Assembly: GCA_947095535.1 (NCBI GenBank)
Contig: OX352773.1
Span: 23,457,398-23,521,397, forward strand
Source: Poecilobothrus nobilitatus
Taxonomy: Eukaryota > Arthropoda > Insecta > Diptera > Dolichopodidae
Length of the DNA stretch: 64,000 nt
Direction of reading: 5' to 3'
Position 1 is the first letter of the stretch. Each line of letters starts with the position of its first letter. This document shows positions 1 to 14,864 of the stretch, in pieces. The notes below the pieces were generated by a model. It ran no database searches and was not told the DNA's origin. It worked only from the letters and a program-made list of their open reading frames with translations. The translations under genes and the position numbers were made by a program.

Positions 1-1957
1 TCTTGAAGAAAGACTGGAAGCAAGCAATAAGTTCAAGATTTCTTTTTGTTATATGAAGAATATAATTATTAACTCTTAATTTTTTCTTTTTTTTTTTATG
101 GCAGACTAAAAGAAGAAGCAATACGTGCCAAAAATGAATCAAACAATCGAAAGAATCTTTTGAGAAAAATTGATGATGAAAGACGAAAGGCTAAAATGGA
201 ACGAGAAAAGGATAGAGATGGGAAAAAAGAATTAGATTTTGATGAAGCTGAAAAATTAAAAATTTTAGACAGAGCTTTCGTATATAAACAAGAACAAGAG
301 GAAGAAGTTAGAAAAGCAAATAGGATTATACTCAATGCCAAGTGCAATGTAGTTCGAGAAGCACAAATGCAGGAAAAAGTTGAAATTGGGAAAGAATTGA
401 GAAGAGAAGAAATAAAGTTAGAGAATCAAATGCTTGAAATTGATAAAAAAGCTGTTGAAGAGGATGAACAGAAAGCTGATAAGTTTAAAATGAATAGACA
501 TACATATGCTGAAGAGATAAGAGTATAATGCAATAGTTTAACTTTAATACTAAACTACTTAAATATATTTTATTATTTTTAGAAACAACTTGAATTGAAA
601 GAAAGTATACGATTTTTGGAAATTCAGCGAATGGAAGAAGAAACAAAAATTCAATCTCTTGTTTTTGGAAAGCTAATAAGAGATGAAGATACTGAAAAGA
701 AGTTAAGAAGAGAAAAGCGAGATATATTACGAAAAGATCTTGATAGAGTACGTGAGACCTTTACGATGTTCAAAAAACTTCAATTCGAACAGGAAAAAAA
801 TGACGAAATGAAAGTTCGACAATATTGTAAGTTTATAAATATTTTAAAGTATTTAAAAATTTTATATTTAAAAAAAAAGTTTTTTAAAACTAATTTTATT
901 CTTTGGGATTACCGCATACGTTCGTACGACCTGAAATTTAGAAAATTCCTTACAAATCCTTTAGAAAAGATGGACCCTTCTATAATTTTAAATCATTTTT
1001 GGGACAATTTTAAAACAATGTGTGCTAACTTTTTAACTAATATTATTAGCAACTTCTGAACTTTTAAATTTTTTTAAGAGATTTATGTTTTATTGCAATT
1101 TTTTAATTTTCGAATATTTATAACATAGTATCATAACTATTTAATTTTCTTAATAGTTTTCTACTTTAAATATTTTTCATTGTGTTAGTGAAAGAACGAG
1201 CTGAACGTGATCGAAAAATAGAACTTGAAAGACAAATCGCTAAAGAAGCTGTTGATCGTAAAAGGCAGGAATTATTTGATATACAGCAAAAATTGCTTTC
1301 AACAAAAACTAATCAAGAGGAAGTGGCTCTTCGTCGAGATCAAGAAAACAAAGAACGTGAATTTCGACAAAAAGAAAGAGAAAAGATGATGAAAAAGAAA
1401 GAAATGGAAAAAGAATTTGCAAAATGCCGAGAAATGCAAATATTAGAAAAGGTAATTTAGAAAAAACAAAACAAATTTCATCGATTTTCTAAAACGAATA
1501 ATAATTTTTTAATTCGAAAAAGTATCAATGATTTTGTACTAGATCAAAATTAATTTCTTATTCTCAAAAAAAGTAAATAATTTCAATTTTTTTTATTTAG
1601 AAACGACGACAAGCTTTGGCAATGTTAAGAAATGAAGAAGATTTTAATCATACTGTAGAAAAACTAAAAGAACAGGAAGCTGTAATGAAAAAAACGGAAG
1701 GTAAAAGAAATAAAATGAAAGAACAATATAGGGAAGAAATTATTCAACAAATGAATCAAAAAGAATATGAACGTCGTGAAATGGCACAAAGGGCTAAAAA
1801 TGAATTTTTGGCATGGAAAGAAAAACAAGATGAACGGGAGAAAAATATTAAAATCGTTATTAATTCAAAACTTAAGGCTTTAAAACAATCTGATTTGCCT
1901 GAAAAATATATTAAAGATGTCGAAAAACAATTAAATATAACTTTAAAATCAAATTAA
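1..1957 (+). CDS. CFAP45: Cilia- and flagella-associated protein 45 (CCDC19), 3' part of gene
   Basis: Coding exons, joined in frame through GT-AG introns, are 1-30 (read from base 2), 105-522, 583-826, 1189-1451 and 1601-1957 (stop). They give about 436 C-terminal residues against roughly 550 in vertebrate CFAP45, so the start lies upstream of the window. The product is almost entirely charged alpha-helical coiled coil (Glu/Lys/Arg-rich), as expected for a trichohyalin-plectin-homology protein. Two stretches point to this family from memory: RIILNAKCNVVREAQ in the second exon, and the C-terminal LPEKYIKDVEKQLNI, which resembles the LPEKY end of vertebrate CFAP45. In that family the protein is a microtubule inner protein lying in the lumen of axonemal doublets of motile cilia and flagella; in insects that would mean sperm tails and possibly chordotonal cilia. 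Introns are short (60-362 bp). Other TPH coiled-coil proteins such as CFAP53 or MNS1 are less likely because of these two motifs. The splice sites are predicted, not observed. Confidence 0.87.
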
Positions 1958-4900
1958 TATAAAATTAACTATGTTTGTGATTTGTATTTTTATAATGTGT
2001 GAGTTTTAATTGATTTTTACCAAATGAAAAATATACACAAAAATATTCACTTATTTTCACTTTGATTAAAATCAAGAAAATATTCGCACAAGTTATTAAA
2101 TTATAAACATAATCAAAAATTAATAGTTTGTTTTTTTATTTATTATTTTCTATATTAACCATATAAATTTTATCACTTAAAAAAGTAAATTTTTAACTGA
2201 TTTTTTTTAACTGGACCACTATTAAATTTATATAATGATGCTACAGTTAAGTAATATCTTGCTATTCGCGATTCAGATTTTCAAGTTGATTTCAAATATT
2301 AAAAAATTATTTTTACAGAATTAAAATGTCTCTTAAATCAAAGTTTTCATTTTTTATTTAATACAGCTTACTTCGTACAATTTGAACATTCCTGACTTAA
2401 TAATCTCGTATACATATGTATAGATTTGTATAAGTCAATAATAATATGCTCGATATATTAATTTGAGTATTTATCTATTTAACAAAAGAGTTATCTTAAT
2501 CAGTTATGGATAGGTACGCCTTAAATTGGACAAGAGAAAAACAGCTGGAAAATGTTTTTATCATTTTCAGAAATATCTAACCTTAAAAGAAAAATTTTTT
2601 CACTTTTTTTCGAACTTTTTCCAACTATAAAAGAGTGTTTATATTATTTGTCAATATAAGATTTTATTAGTTTTAAGAAATCATTTCGGGGTAGTAAAAA
2701 AAAAATTTGAAAATTTTAGGGATTGATGGATTTCCTTTACAATTAGTTCTTTATCTTATGCGAAATTTTTCTTATTCTAATGAAAATTAAAAATATCATA
2801 AAAATTCTCATATTAAATATTCAAATTCAATAAGCAATTGAAAATTCTGTAAAATTCAATTTGTAGGAATTTTGTTCCAGTTTTAATTTTAACATAAATT
2901 GAATTACAGGTTTTTAAACTTAATTACAATAAATATATCAATTTGATTTATGCAAAATATTTGCAGGTGAATTTGAAAAATGTATTAACATTAATTAAAT
3001 TATTTAAGAAAATATTGTTAAGATTGAAGTGTGGGGCAAAGTTCTTCAGATTTTTAATTAAATATCATTTCATGTAGAGTTTCATAATGGAATTTTATTA
3101 TGAAATTATATTATTCTGATGAAAATAACAAATTATCATCAATAATAATTTTCAATTAATTGTTAATAAACAACAAATATAATAAAAAACACAAAGTTAT
3201 GAAATATTATTTCACTTTACAAAATGAAAGACTTAAGATAGAAACTTTAATCGCATTATATCGTAAAATGTAAGATTTTTAAAATCGAATTTTTTTTTTA
3301 TTCTAATTCAATACTTTTATTTTTCATTTTTTATCTTATATTTTATTTATCTTTTAACTATTTAAAATTATTTCCCTATAATTAATATAATATTATATTC
3401 TATTTGTAACTTTAGGAACCTTTTTAATTATATATGTATGGTAACCTGATATATGTATACATTTTCTTTTGTTTTAGAAAAATAAAATAATTTCGCTGCA
3501 AGTTAATCCAAGTGTGATTACATTTTCATTACTTTTGTTAGTTATATGAATGCATCTGTAACTAATATATATTTATTAATTCTATTTCTATTGTATCTTC
3601 TTAACTATATAAATTTATACAAACAATATACGTATATTATTTTATAATCTACATACATTTTCTTGCTTACGTATGTATATAATATGTATATATACAACAA
3701 TATAACATAATATTATTATGATTGTTTAGTATTATATAAGAGAAAAATTTCTTTAACAATTTTCAGTCAGAAAATTTGATTTTTAAATTTAATGTTCTTT
3801 CCAGTTGCACTAGACTTGCGGTAAATTTTATATCAACAACAGCAACAACAACAAAACGGATTGCAAAGGAAAAAAAAAGAAAAGAAAAATAATATAAATA
3901 AAAATTTTATTTTGTCAGTTAAAATAACTGTCAAACTATAAAACCAGTTATAACTGAGTTACATTATATTTTAGAGAATTGTAAATTAATGGTATTAAAT
4001 TATAATATACATATACATGTTTTTACGATATATAAACATTTTTTTGTTTTTTTTTGTATTTTTATAATTTTATCGTAAAAAAAATTAAGAGAACATTAAA
4101 TTGAATATATGGTTATTTATTCTTTGCTATAAGAATTAAAGAATATTAAATAATTTTATAATGCAATAAATTTTATTTTAAAGAAATTATGAAAAATTTT
4201 AAAATTTTTTTTTTTTTATAAAAACTTTATTATATACATATATTAATGAATTTCGTGTAAAACTTTTCCGCTTTCATAAAAATGCTTATAACAAAAATCA
4301 TCTGATTTAATATATGATAGATTGTAAGATATTTGATAACTACATAGTAAAATATTTTGATGAAAAAATTGAATGGCAATAAATCAATCATTTTTGTTTT
4401 TTTTTTTTTCAAAATTTATTATTTTTCAATAATACAATTGCAACAAAATATTGGGCTCCTTTTTTTTTGTATTAATTTTTATTAATTTAAACTAATTTTT
4501 AATATGCGAGTAAATTTGGTTTTCTGAAAATTTAAAATTATTACATAGAATTAAGAAATGTTTATTTCAAATATAATCAATATATTATTCTTAGGATACA
4601 TTTTATAATAATATATTATTAATAAAAACTCAACTTATTATAAAAAAAAAAATTAAAATATTTATGGCAGAAAAATAAATAAATGATTTTATTTTCAAAA
4701 TGTATTATTTTAAGAGATTTAAATTTTTTTTTATTTAATATCTCTTAATAAATAAATACATTGTCAAGCCAGAAAATTATACGATCAAATCAAATATAGA
4801 CACTTGTTTGTATATATATTATTCATACCATATATACATATAAAAATTTCAATGAATAAAAATTGTATATAGTAAAAGTTAGTATAATAGAAAAATAAAA

Positions 4901-7900
4901 AATTTCTTGTTAAAATTATATGAAAATTGTTTAGTTGGCGTTTAACCTTCGAATTGTTAAGATTATATTTTTTAAAGTGATCTGTAAAGAAAAAAAAAAT
5001 TTATATAAAATAACTAAATAATATAAAATTTTTTTTTTTTTTTTTAAATGTAATACTTATATATACTAAAAAAATATTTACTGAATATATTTAATATTGT
5101 TTTTATTATACAATTATTCTTCTTATTTTATAATTTAATATTAAAAAAAAAATAAGTTTAAATTTTATAAAATACATAATTATATATAAACTATTTCAAA
5201 AATATATAATTTTGTTTATTCTTTACTACAAAAAAAAAAAAAAAAAACCCCCAGAAAGTATTTTATAGTTTTAAAGAATACAATGGTTTTAAAAAATATT
5301 ATATTAAATTTTTATAAAAATAAATAGTGAAATATATTATTTAAAAAATAATTTGTATTTTTTTAATAAAAAAAAAAAATAATAATAAAGTTAAAAAAAA
5401 TTAAAATATTTATAAATCTATCGGCGTACTAAATGAAACGTCAGCCATCTTAAAAAAAAAAAAAAATTATTATCTCTCTATGAAAAAAAAAAAATTTCAA
5501 AAGAGGATCTAAAAAAAGTTTATTTTTCTTTACAATATATTAAAAATGTAAAAATTTCAAAAAAAATTTAAATAGTTTGTTTTTTGTTTTAGTGAAATAT
5601 TAATAAAATTGTGGGGATATTTTTTCAATTAAAAAAAAAAAAAAAACAGTGAAATATTACAGAAAAGAAAATATATAGTAACAAAATAAATTTCAAAGAA
5701 AGAAGGAAAAAAAAAAAAAGAATAGAAATAAATTACATTATTTAAATTTTCATGTTACGTGTCGCATACCTGTGGTTGATTAAGTATTTGTGGTAATAAA
5801 TGAGTATTTTATTTTTTATTTTTATTAGTATATTTTTTTTTATCTCTTAAAATTTTTATTTGAGAAGTCAAGTAATAATAATAAGTACATATATTTATCT
5901 TTTTTTTTCTGGTATTTTTACCTGTAGGTTAATCTAAGTTGAAACACCAAAAATATATTTTAATATATAAATGTAACGACGTTTAAGTCTTTCGTTTTTG
6001 TTTTCTTTCCTTAGCACATGAAAGTTAATTAGACAAAAAATATAATTTTTATATAGATTTTTTTTTTTTCCATTGTTATTGATAGTATTTTATTTCGTGG
6101 ACTGTTTACAATATATTATGGTTTTTTTTTTTTTTTGGAGTATATTTATATCAGTAGCTTGTAAATATATAGTTTAAACTTAGTTCTACGATTATATACA
6201 TGTATTATTATGTATACTATAAATGAATTAATAAATTTTTACACTGTTATGTATTTATATGTACATACTATATATACTTAATGTTATATACAATAATTGG
6301 AATTAATCTAACTGATCATATGGGAGAGCATATAAACTAAATATATATATATTTCGCTCAATTATATAAACTTTTTAAAGGTAATAAAAAAAAAATTTAA
6401 CAGGTACATAAACCTGGGTAGATTTGAAAAAAGAGAAAAATCTAAAAAAAAATATAAAGTTGTATATGTTGATGTATTTTATATTTTAATTTTTACTCTT
6501 ATTTTTTTCATTCAATTTCAAAGAGGTCATGTGTTTCTTTTTTTTGTATGTATATAAAAATTTTCTGGAAAGTATAAAATAAAGGTAAAGAAAAAACGAT
6601 AATATGTACGATATTGTTGACAGGTATTGTTAAAATCTAATTAAAAGTCATTAGTAGCATATACCCATAATATACTAAGTATTTTCATAAGTATATTAAA
6701 GTTATAATCATTTTAATTTTTTTTTTTTGTTACAAATAGAAAAGTAAAATATTATTACTGAGTTTATTTGCATGTTATTTAATGACGTCTTAAAGAAAAT
6801 TATAGCTAAGTACATATATAAATTTTATATTTATATGAAAATTTATAAATATATATAAACAAAAACAAAAAACAATAGGTTTAATTCAAGAAAAGAGTAG
6901 GCAATCATTATTTCTGATTAAAAGAAAGTTATTTATTCTGTTTAAAAATATAAATGTATAAATTTTCAAACCATATCTTTGACAAACATTAATAACGTCC
7001 TATTGTGTTCTTATTAATTTGAATTTTTACCCATTATTATTTAGATTTGTTTGAATTTGTTCTGAAATTTTTATGTTGTACTAATTTTCTATACTTTTAT
7101 CTGTATATGTTGGCTTAAAAGTGAATTTTTAGTATCATTTTTATTTATTTTGTGGAATTTAATTGTCTATTACATATTTAAATTTAATTAAATACAATTT
7201 TTTGTGATTTTTGCTTAATAAAATTGTACAAGAAATAATAAAAAAGCTGAACTGATGAATATTTTCCCCAAAATACTAATTTTGAATAAAATAAAAATCA
7301 AAAAAAAAAAAACAAAGTTAAACCAAAAATAGTCTAACCTTTAATTATAGGTTTTTAGCAAATTTAACAAATTTTTTATCTGTGCTCATTGATTACATAA
7401 ATATGTACTTTTAAAATCAATTTATCGAATTGTTATTTAAAAATTAAATCAATTATTACCTACTTGTTAAATGTCAATACATTTAAAATATGTACAAATA
7501 AAATTTGTAACAAAAAAAAATATATATAAAAAAAAAATAAGAACTTAGTCATATATTTGATTCCCAAAGAAGTATTAATAAAAAACAGAAAAATATTTTT
7601 TATCTGTTCTATTTAACTAATCATTAGAAAGTGATATGTTAATAGAAAATATATATTTTTTTACAATAGATTTTGAAATTTTTTTAAATAAAATTAAAAT
7701 GACTAAAAAAACAACAATATCTAAGCACTCCTACAAGTTTTGGAGAAATTTTCGAAATTATTATTTAGGTTTGGAATGTGAAATTCTTCATTTTTTATAT
7801 TTAAAAAGTATTTATTTGTTTACTTATTTACTAATGGTCACTTTTTGAAAACTGTAGTTCATTTGTGAAGATCTGATTAGGTAGTCATATTTTATCGGTC

Positions 7901-10900
7901 CTTAAGATTATAAAAAAGAGTCTTCATCTAAACGAAAAAATTCTAGCTACATTTTAAGTTCTATATAAACCCATTGTCATTTTTGTTTAAAAATGGGTAA
8001 AATACCTTAAAACCTCTGCATGTTAATAATAAAAACCCAACTTTTCCGAATTAGTCATTTTTTTTCTTTAATTCTTTGTTTTGTTATCTTTTGTTTCCTT
8101 TTTATACCTTTAGTAACTTTAGAAACTCTAATTAATTATCTTAAAAAAATAAAAAGTTGATATCTATTAGCATTAAATATGTAAATTCTCTTAAATAAAA
8201 TTTTAAAAACCATATACGATATATTTAACAATTAATAATAACACAATCAAATTTTATTACCAAAACGGTATTGATGTGCAAAATATTAATTTCTATATAA
8301 ACTAATTGCTATTTATCTAATTTTCTATTCTTGTTATAAGCAAAAAAATATTTAAATAAAATATGTGGTATTAAAATTACGCATACCAAAAATTCGTAAA
8401 GATTTTTTTTGACTTTTTGCATGTGGGGTATAATTTGTTGGTGTTAATGCGGTTCTTGTTATTTTGTTGATATAATATTTTAGATAATCATTAGACGTAT
8501 GGATCAGTGACGATGCGAGAATTTTTCTTGTGAGGGAGTAGATTTAATTTTAATTTTGCTTTTAGAGGGCCAATGTTACAGATCGACTGATAACTCAGAT
8601 ACGAGATATTTTGTGAAATTTTACAACTTTGTGTGTTATTAATTAATTATTATTTGATAACTATAATTTTCACTAATATTATATAATCATAACAGTTATA
8701 ACTTTATTATTTTTTTTTTTAAAAATTAAATCACTGTAAAATAAAATTTAATTTGTTTACTTAAGAATATGCATATTAGGAATAAAATTTAAATTATTTT
8801 TAAAAAAAATTTTTTTTATAGAAATATAGAATGGATATAATGTTTAGTTGATTTTTTATTTAAATAGAAAATATTTATATTGTTTTAAAGCAAAATAAAA
8901 TTTTGATATAAAACCATATTTAAGGATGTTTTGTTTAGAGTAAGCACATAATTAATTTCAATATATGTATGAGTCGTATCTGTTACATATTTACAATATT
9001 TTTTGTAAGTCATTAAAATATTATGTTTAAATTCGTATAAAATAATTTTATATATGGGTGCAAAATTTTGTCGTTAATATACCTTGATGGTAGGTTGTGT
9101 AAATTTATTTTCTATGACGTTTATAGATTAATACATATTTTAATATTGTCACCATAATATTATATATTGCCTTAAAAAATCCATTGCAACTGTGGTTAGA
9201 ACACCTTTTTATTAATTTTTTATATTATTTTATAATTTTGAAAAAAAAAAATTATTTATTTAATTTAAATGTTAAACGTTAAAATTTATTTTATTATAAA
9301 TTTATTGAAAAATTTTATATGAATAACTCAAAACCACGAAACTAATCTACAGTTCATCTATGAAAATCATGTTAAATTTTATTATTTAGCTCTTATATCA
9401 TCGTAATATATTTGATGATATAAGCTATATAGGAATTTATCGATTTGTATATATGTATTTTTTTATTTTAAATTCTTTTCAATGCCTTAAAAATAAAACA
9501 TGACATTACGTAATAGTCAAAATATTTTGCAATGAAAAATTAAAGAAGCATATTATTATATTGCTAGATATTATTTGATTGAAGATTTCTATTTATTTTA
9601 TTTATAAATGAAAAAAAAAAAGTATTTATTTTAAGATTGCATAAAATATTTTAAGAAACTTAAATGAATAGAATTGTTTGTATATACATACATATATAAT
9701 TTTATTTTGATTTAAAATGATTTTCAAAGTTATATTTTTATTCAGAGAATCGAAAGAGTTCAATGCTTTTAAAAATCTTTCCAAAATATTATATTTTTAT
9801 ATTTTTAATTATTAATTTAAAATTTATATATAAAAATTTGAAAAAATTTTGAATATTAATTTGAAGTTAAATAAAAAACGCAGCAAAATATGACATAATT
9901 TTAGAAAAAAAAAACTAGTTAACATCACAAAAAATAACATCAATTTATTTGTAAATATTTATTTGTAATAATTTCGAGCTTTGCCTTTCTTCTATTTATA
10001 AAGAAAATAAAAAATATTTAGCTATTCATAAAAATATTAAAAAAAAAAAATAATATAAATTTTTGAAATGGGAACAAAAAATAAAAATATGCGTGTATGT
10101 AGAAGTGCATATTTTAGAAGGCAATATTTTATTTATTTTATTTTTTTTTGTTTACATACAGTTACTTACTTATCAATTTTATTACTTAATTTGAAATTTA
10201 ATAACAAAAAAAAAACAAATACTGAAGATTGTTTATTAATGTATGATATTTTGTGATAAAAAAAGAACAACAACTTAAAATTAAACGACAATATTAAAGT
10301 ATTATTTAAATATAGTACCTAACCCTATTTTATACAACAATTCCTATGAAAAAGATGAAAAAAAATTATTATCTTATATTAGAAATTTAAGATAAAAATT
10401 TTAAAAACAATTTTATTCAAAACTGGTTTCTATATGAAAAACAAAAGAAAAACTAAATTTAGAAAAAAAAAACTTTATAAAATCTACAGATACACATAAT
10501 CATATAAATGGCATATATGAGCTTTGCCTATTAATATAAAGTATACATACTAAATTTTTTTTTTTTTTTTTTTGATTTTTCTCATGATGTTAAAATATCA
10601 GTTATTTTTGTTTCTTTTGATTTTTTTCTTTTTATTTTTTAGGAATGTCGAATTCCAATCTAGTTTGATTTAAAAATAAAAAATTCAAAATAAAAACAAA
10701 ATAATATTTATTTTTTAAAACTGGTTAAAAATTTTTCATTTTTTTTTTTTTTTTATTTAACATTATGTGGAATTTTTATGTTTTAAACATTATATGGAAT
10801 TATAAGTATGTTTTTAAGAATTTATTTTTAATTTAAATATTAGAATAAATTTGTATAAATATTTATCACCTTGTCAGAATTATTGAGCTGTTTCATATAA

Positions 10901-12650
10901 AAATTTATAATTTTGTAATTAATATTAAAGAATAGAATAAATGATACAACGAAATAATTTTTTATATAACAAATGATTTTCGTTAAAATTCTATTTTTAA
11001 TGTATGTACGTATGTATATATTAAATATTTAAAAAAACAAAAATGATTAATCGTATATGTTTAGATATATCTATATTTAAATATATATGACACATTGTTG
11101 ACACTTATAAATATTATTATTGTGTTCATATAGATGTTTGCCTGTATATTGCATATAGTATTCAATTGATATAGAAACATTTAAAAACAACATTGAAAAT
11201 ACGAGTAGTATAACTATAGTGAATTGTTGTTAATAATTAATATGCCACGCAACGAAGATTATAAAAAATACAAAACACAAAAAAAAAAAAAAAATAATTT
11301 AAAACAAGATTTTTAAGTTTATTTTCCTGTTAATCTGCTAAAAAAAAAAATACTGTTGCAAAGTTTATATACAAAATAAGTATAAGTATATGTATATATA
11401 TATATGAATGTCAGTTTACATAATAATAAATGGTTCTTAGTACTTTAAGTGTTATTTAATTATACCTCTAACTATATAATAATTATTAGCTCTAATATAT
11501 GATAATTTGATAAATTTTCGATATGATTAATATTTACGTATATGATATGGAAAATCATAACCCTAAATATAATTGTCATAAAAAGTCATTTGCAAATCGT
11601 AAAATTATTAATTCCAATGATCATTATGACATGTATATGATTTGTATTTTGTATGCTTTCTCTCATGTATAATGATGATTTGACAAATATTTATTTTAAA
11701 TGACAACGAATGATTGTTATGACTATATTATAGTTAGTTAAATATATAAAATGTCAAGCAAATGTATAAAATCATATGATATCATATGATAGTTAATGAT
11801 TATTATAGATAGGGATTATGGTATTCACTTTTTAATTATTTAAATACAAAATATTATCTATAATTTATTTTTAGTTTTTACTTGAATTTAGTTAAAAGTT
11901 TAGCTGTGTTCAAATTGTTGACCAAGTATTGTTAGAACTGATGTCATAAATAGTGTCAAAATTATTTTAACAACTGTAACTTGTGTTTTTATCGCATAGT
12001 TGTTCCTTCACCCCCTAATATTAAATAAAGATAAAACGAAATTTCAAAATAAAAAAATTTGTGAAAAAAAAATTGACTGATATCAGTTCTTCTACAAAAG
12101 TGCTATTAAAAAGGATAACAAACAATTTTTTTACAGCTTTTTTTTTATTTATCTGTACAAATTACATTTGTAGCCATTAATCTCAATTATGATATTTGTG
12201 AATTATATTATAAATATATTATTGTTGTCTAAGGTACTAAGGTAAATATATACTGGTGCTATATAATGTAATTCAAATTAAATTTATCGCTTATAAAATA
12301 CGTAAAATCCTTTAATTTTAAAATACAAATATATAATTTAAAATACAAAATAATAAAAATACAAGTCGTCTATACGTATATATATATATACATTAGAAAC
12401 AAAGATTAATATTATGATTTTGAGAATTTTTGAATAGTTAAACTTTTTAGAATTATCATATAATAAAACTTAAGGTAGATTTAAAACTGCATTGGTGACT
12501 CGCATCAATATAAACGATAAAGATTATATTTATTTTCAAAAAGATAAACGATAAATATTTTTTGTTTAATTTTAACTTATTATTGTTAATTACATTAAAA
12601 TTATTAAAATTTTTAAAAATAGGGAATAAATACACTAGAAAATAGGGAAT

Positions 12651-12747
12651 ACTAATCCTAGGTTAAATGTAGGTTTAAACTTTAATTACAAAAATACTCG
12701 TGTATGTAATTAAAGTTTATAATACCCACATTTAATCGAGGATTAGT
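12651..12747. repeat. 97-bp imperfect inverted repeat (hairpin, MITE-like)
   Basis: The arms 12651-12690 and 12705-12747 are near reverse complements, with a few mismatches and a small gap, separated by about 14 bases. Both outer ends begin ACTAATCC when read inward. It may be a minimal MITE or the solo remnant of a foldback element. No clear target duplication is seen, and no second copy was noticed in the window. Confidence 0.65.
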
Positions 12748-12865
12748 TTAAAAAAAACGATTTAATTTACTTTTTTGTTGGTTTATATATAAGTGCTAAC
12801 AGGTAGCAGCATATAGCTACAACACTTGCTATATAAAACATTTGATGTTGTACCATTAAAAGACA

Positions 12866-12911
12866 ATTCATTAGAGTTTTCTTTAAAAATTTTAAGAAAG
12901 CTCTAATGAAT
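12866..12911. repeat. Short inverted repeat (hairpin)
   Basis: ATTCATTAGAG followed by TTTTCTT pairs with AAGAAAGCTCTAATGAAT across a loop of about 10 A/T bases, with one mismatch. The stem is about 18 bp. No function is assigned. Confidence 0.6.
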
Positions 12912-14371
12912 TTTTTTTTGGTTTAAAAACAGCCTTTTTTAAATAGTTTATGAATTATTTACGATTTCATTAATAAAATAAATATAAGTAAAATTAAAAA
13001 AAAAATTTTATTATTACCAAGAGAATATCAGAACTGTTAATCATAAAATTAATCCAAACTGTCTTAGTATAATTAAAAAACATTAAAAATTAGTTAAAAT
13101 TTACAAGCATTACAGATTATTTTTTAAACTTCTTAAACTTGAATCATAACTAACTGTTTGTTAAATTGACATAATATTATGTATGTCTGATACTGATTCA
13201 AATTTCGAAATATAAAACATTAACAACATTTTGTAGATACATTTTATTTTATCTCTTTCTTTTTGCTTTTTTTTTTATTTTTTCTGTCGTTTCACATATA
13301 TATATATACAAAAACCGTAATATGAATTAAATTTTAAAATGTAGCAAAAGATAATTTATGTAAAAATCTTACTTAAAAATTTTTGGTTTTTTTCTTTTTG
13401 AATAACTGTAAATGTAAAGTCAGGTGTACGACTTATCGGTTAACTATTATAGATTGTATATATGTATATAAGTTATGTTGTCTTTTCTTTTAGTTGATAG
13501 CATTTTTATTTTTTGTTTTTATTTTTAATAATTTTTACTTTAAAAATTTTACAAATAATTTAATTGCATTCATTGCATTGCATATAGTTTTAATTTTATG
13601 AGCTGACAAAGTTGAATAGAACTTCAAATTAGGCTATAAATTAGTATATATATACAAGTATACATACATATACAGTTTTTATATTTTATTCTTATAAAAA
13701 ACCAGATTTTTTATTTTGTTTTATTTGTGAAAAAAAAAAACGTTTTTTCTTCTCAAATTCTTGCAAGTCTTAAAATAAATGACAACCTGTTATTAAACTT
13801 GTAATAAAATCTAACTAATAAAAATATATTACAAATAGATTTTTGGATTTTCAGATGATATTAAAAGTTAAAAATTTTTTTTTGTTATATAATTGAATAT
13901 AAAATATGAAAATTAATTTTAATAAATAAGAAAGTATGTAAAACCAAAGGTTTTTTAAGGCAGACATTTTCAAAGAGACAAAAGCATTCTATGTGATTGT
14001 GATTCATTTTTGGATCAAAATTTTTAATTTTTTATAATATTTTTTTATGTAAAAATTGACAAATTTCTATTTTTGATCCTTAATCTCTTAAATTGATGGA
14101 AGTACAAATATTATTCTAGTCAACTTATGCTAATTGTTAATTCTTAAAGATCTTTCTCCTTTTCAAAATTTCCAACTTCAAACAAAAAGTGCTCCAGAGA
14201 GGGAGGAACCAAAATCTTACAAAATATTATTTCCACATAACAGTAAATTTACAAACTAAATTACAAAAATTTACATAATTTTTATATTAATTTATAAAGC
14301 TTAAAAAATTTCCAGTCATTTAACGTTTTTAAAGATTGAAAAAATATTAAGCATAACTTGATATAATAATA

Positions 14372-14835
14372 AGGGTATTCACGAGTTGATGCAAAAATGC
14401 AAATTTTTTTTGCACCGTAGCACATATTTGCATCAACTCGTGAACAACCCTAGCATGAATTTTTATTGAACTATCAAATATCGTTGATGTGCTTGCTTTG
14501 TTTACATAAAAATTTAATATGCTTACCAAAAATTTGAGATATTTGTATATCTTCATATGCTTGACTTAATAAATAATCAGAAATAATTTTTTTTCCATTT
14601 TTTTTAGCCATTTTTTTAAATTTTTATCTAATATAGCGCTTACAAAAATTATATAAACAAACTTTGCAATGGTCTTGCACAAATATGCAATAGGGTTTAG
14701 GTCTTGCATAGTCTTGTAAATTTACATGAAAACAACAACAAATTGTGCACTTTAACTGTCAAAAAATTGAAATATGCTACGAAGCAAAATTTTGCACTTG
14801 TACAAGACCACTTTGCACCAACTCGTGAATACCCT
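14372..14835. mobile_element. 464-bp MITE (non-autonomous DNA transposon)
   Basis: The two ends are inverted copies starting AGGGTATTCACGAGTTG and continuing (G/A)TGCAAA, about 24 bp each (14372-14395 and 14812-14835). The pentamer TAATA flanks both sides (14367-14371 and 14836-14840) and may be the target duplication; TA alone would also fit. A third, inverted copy of the terminal sequence lies at about 14425-14451, so the left 80 bp fold into a hairpin. No transposase is encoded; the interior is unique AT-rich sequence. The superfamily is uncertain: a TA or TAATA duplication does not separate Tc1/mariner from others. Confidence 0.82.
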
Positions 14836-14864
14836 TAATATATAAACATTTGAAATAAGGGTTT

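Larger units (their letters stand above)
1958..14371. other. Non-coding, AT-rich intergenic stretch
   Basis: No coding region, RNA gene or intact mobile element is supported here. The sequence is extremely AT-rich, with poly-A and poly-T runs of 10-18 bases and short TATG/CATA repeats. An ATTAAA hexamer at 2065-2070 is a possible poly(A) signal for the CFAP45 gene, but such hexamers are expected by chance in this composition. Short open frames at 7636-7848 and 10068-10256 consist of Phe/Ile/Leu/Lys-rich translation of AT sequence and look spurious. Two hairpins (12651-12747 and 12866-12911) are listed separately. Confidence 0.6.
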
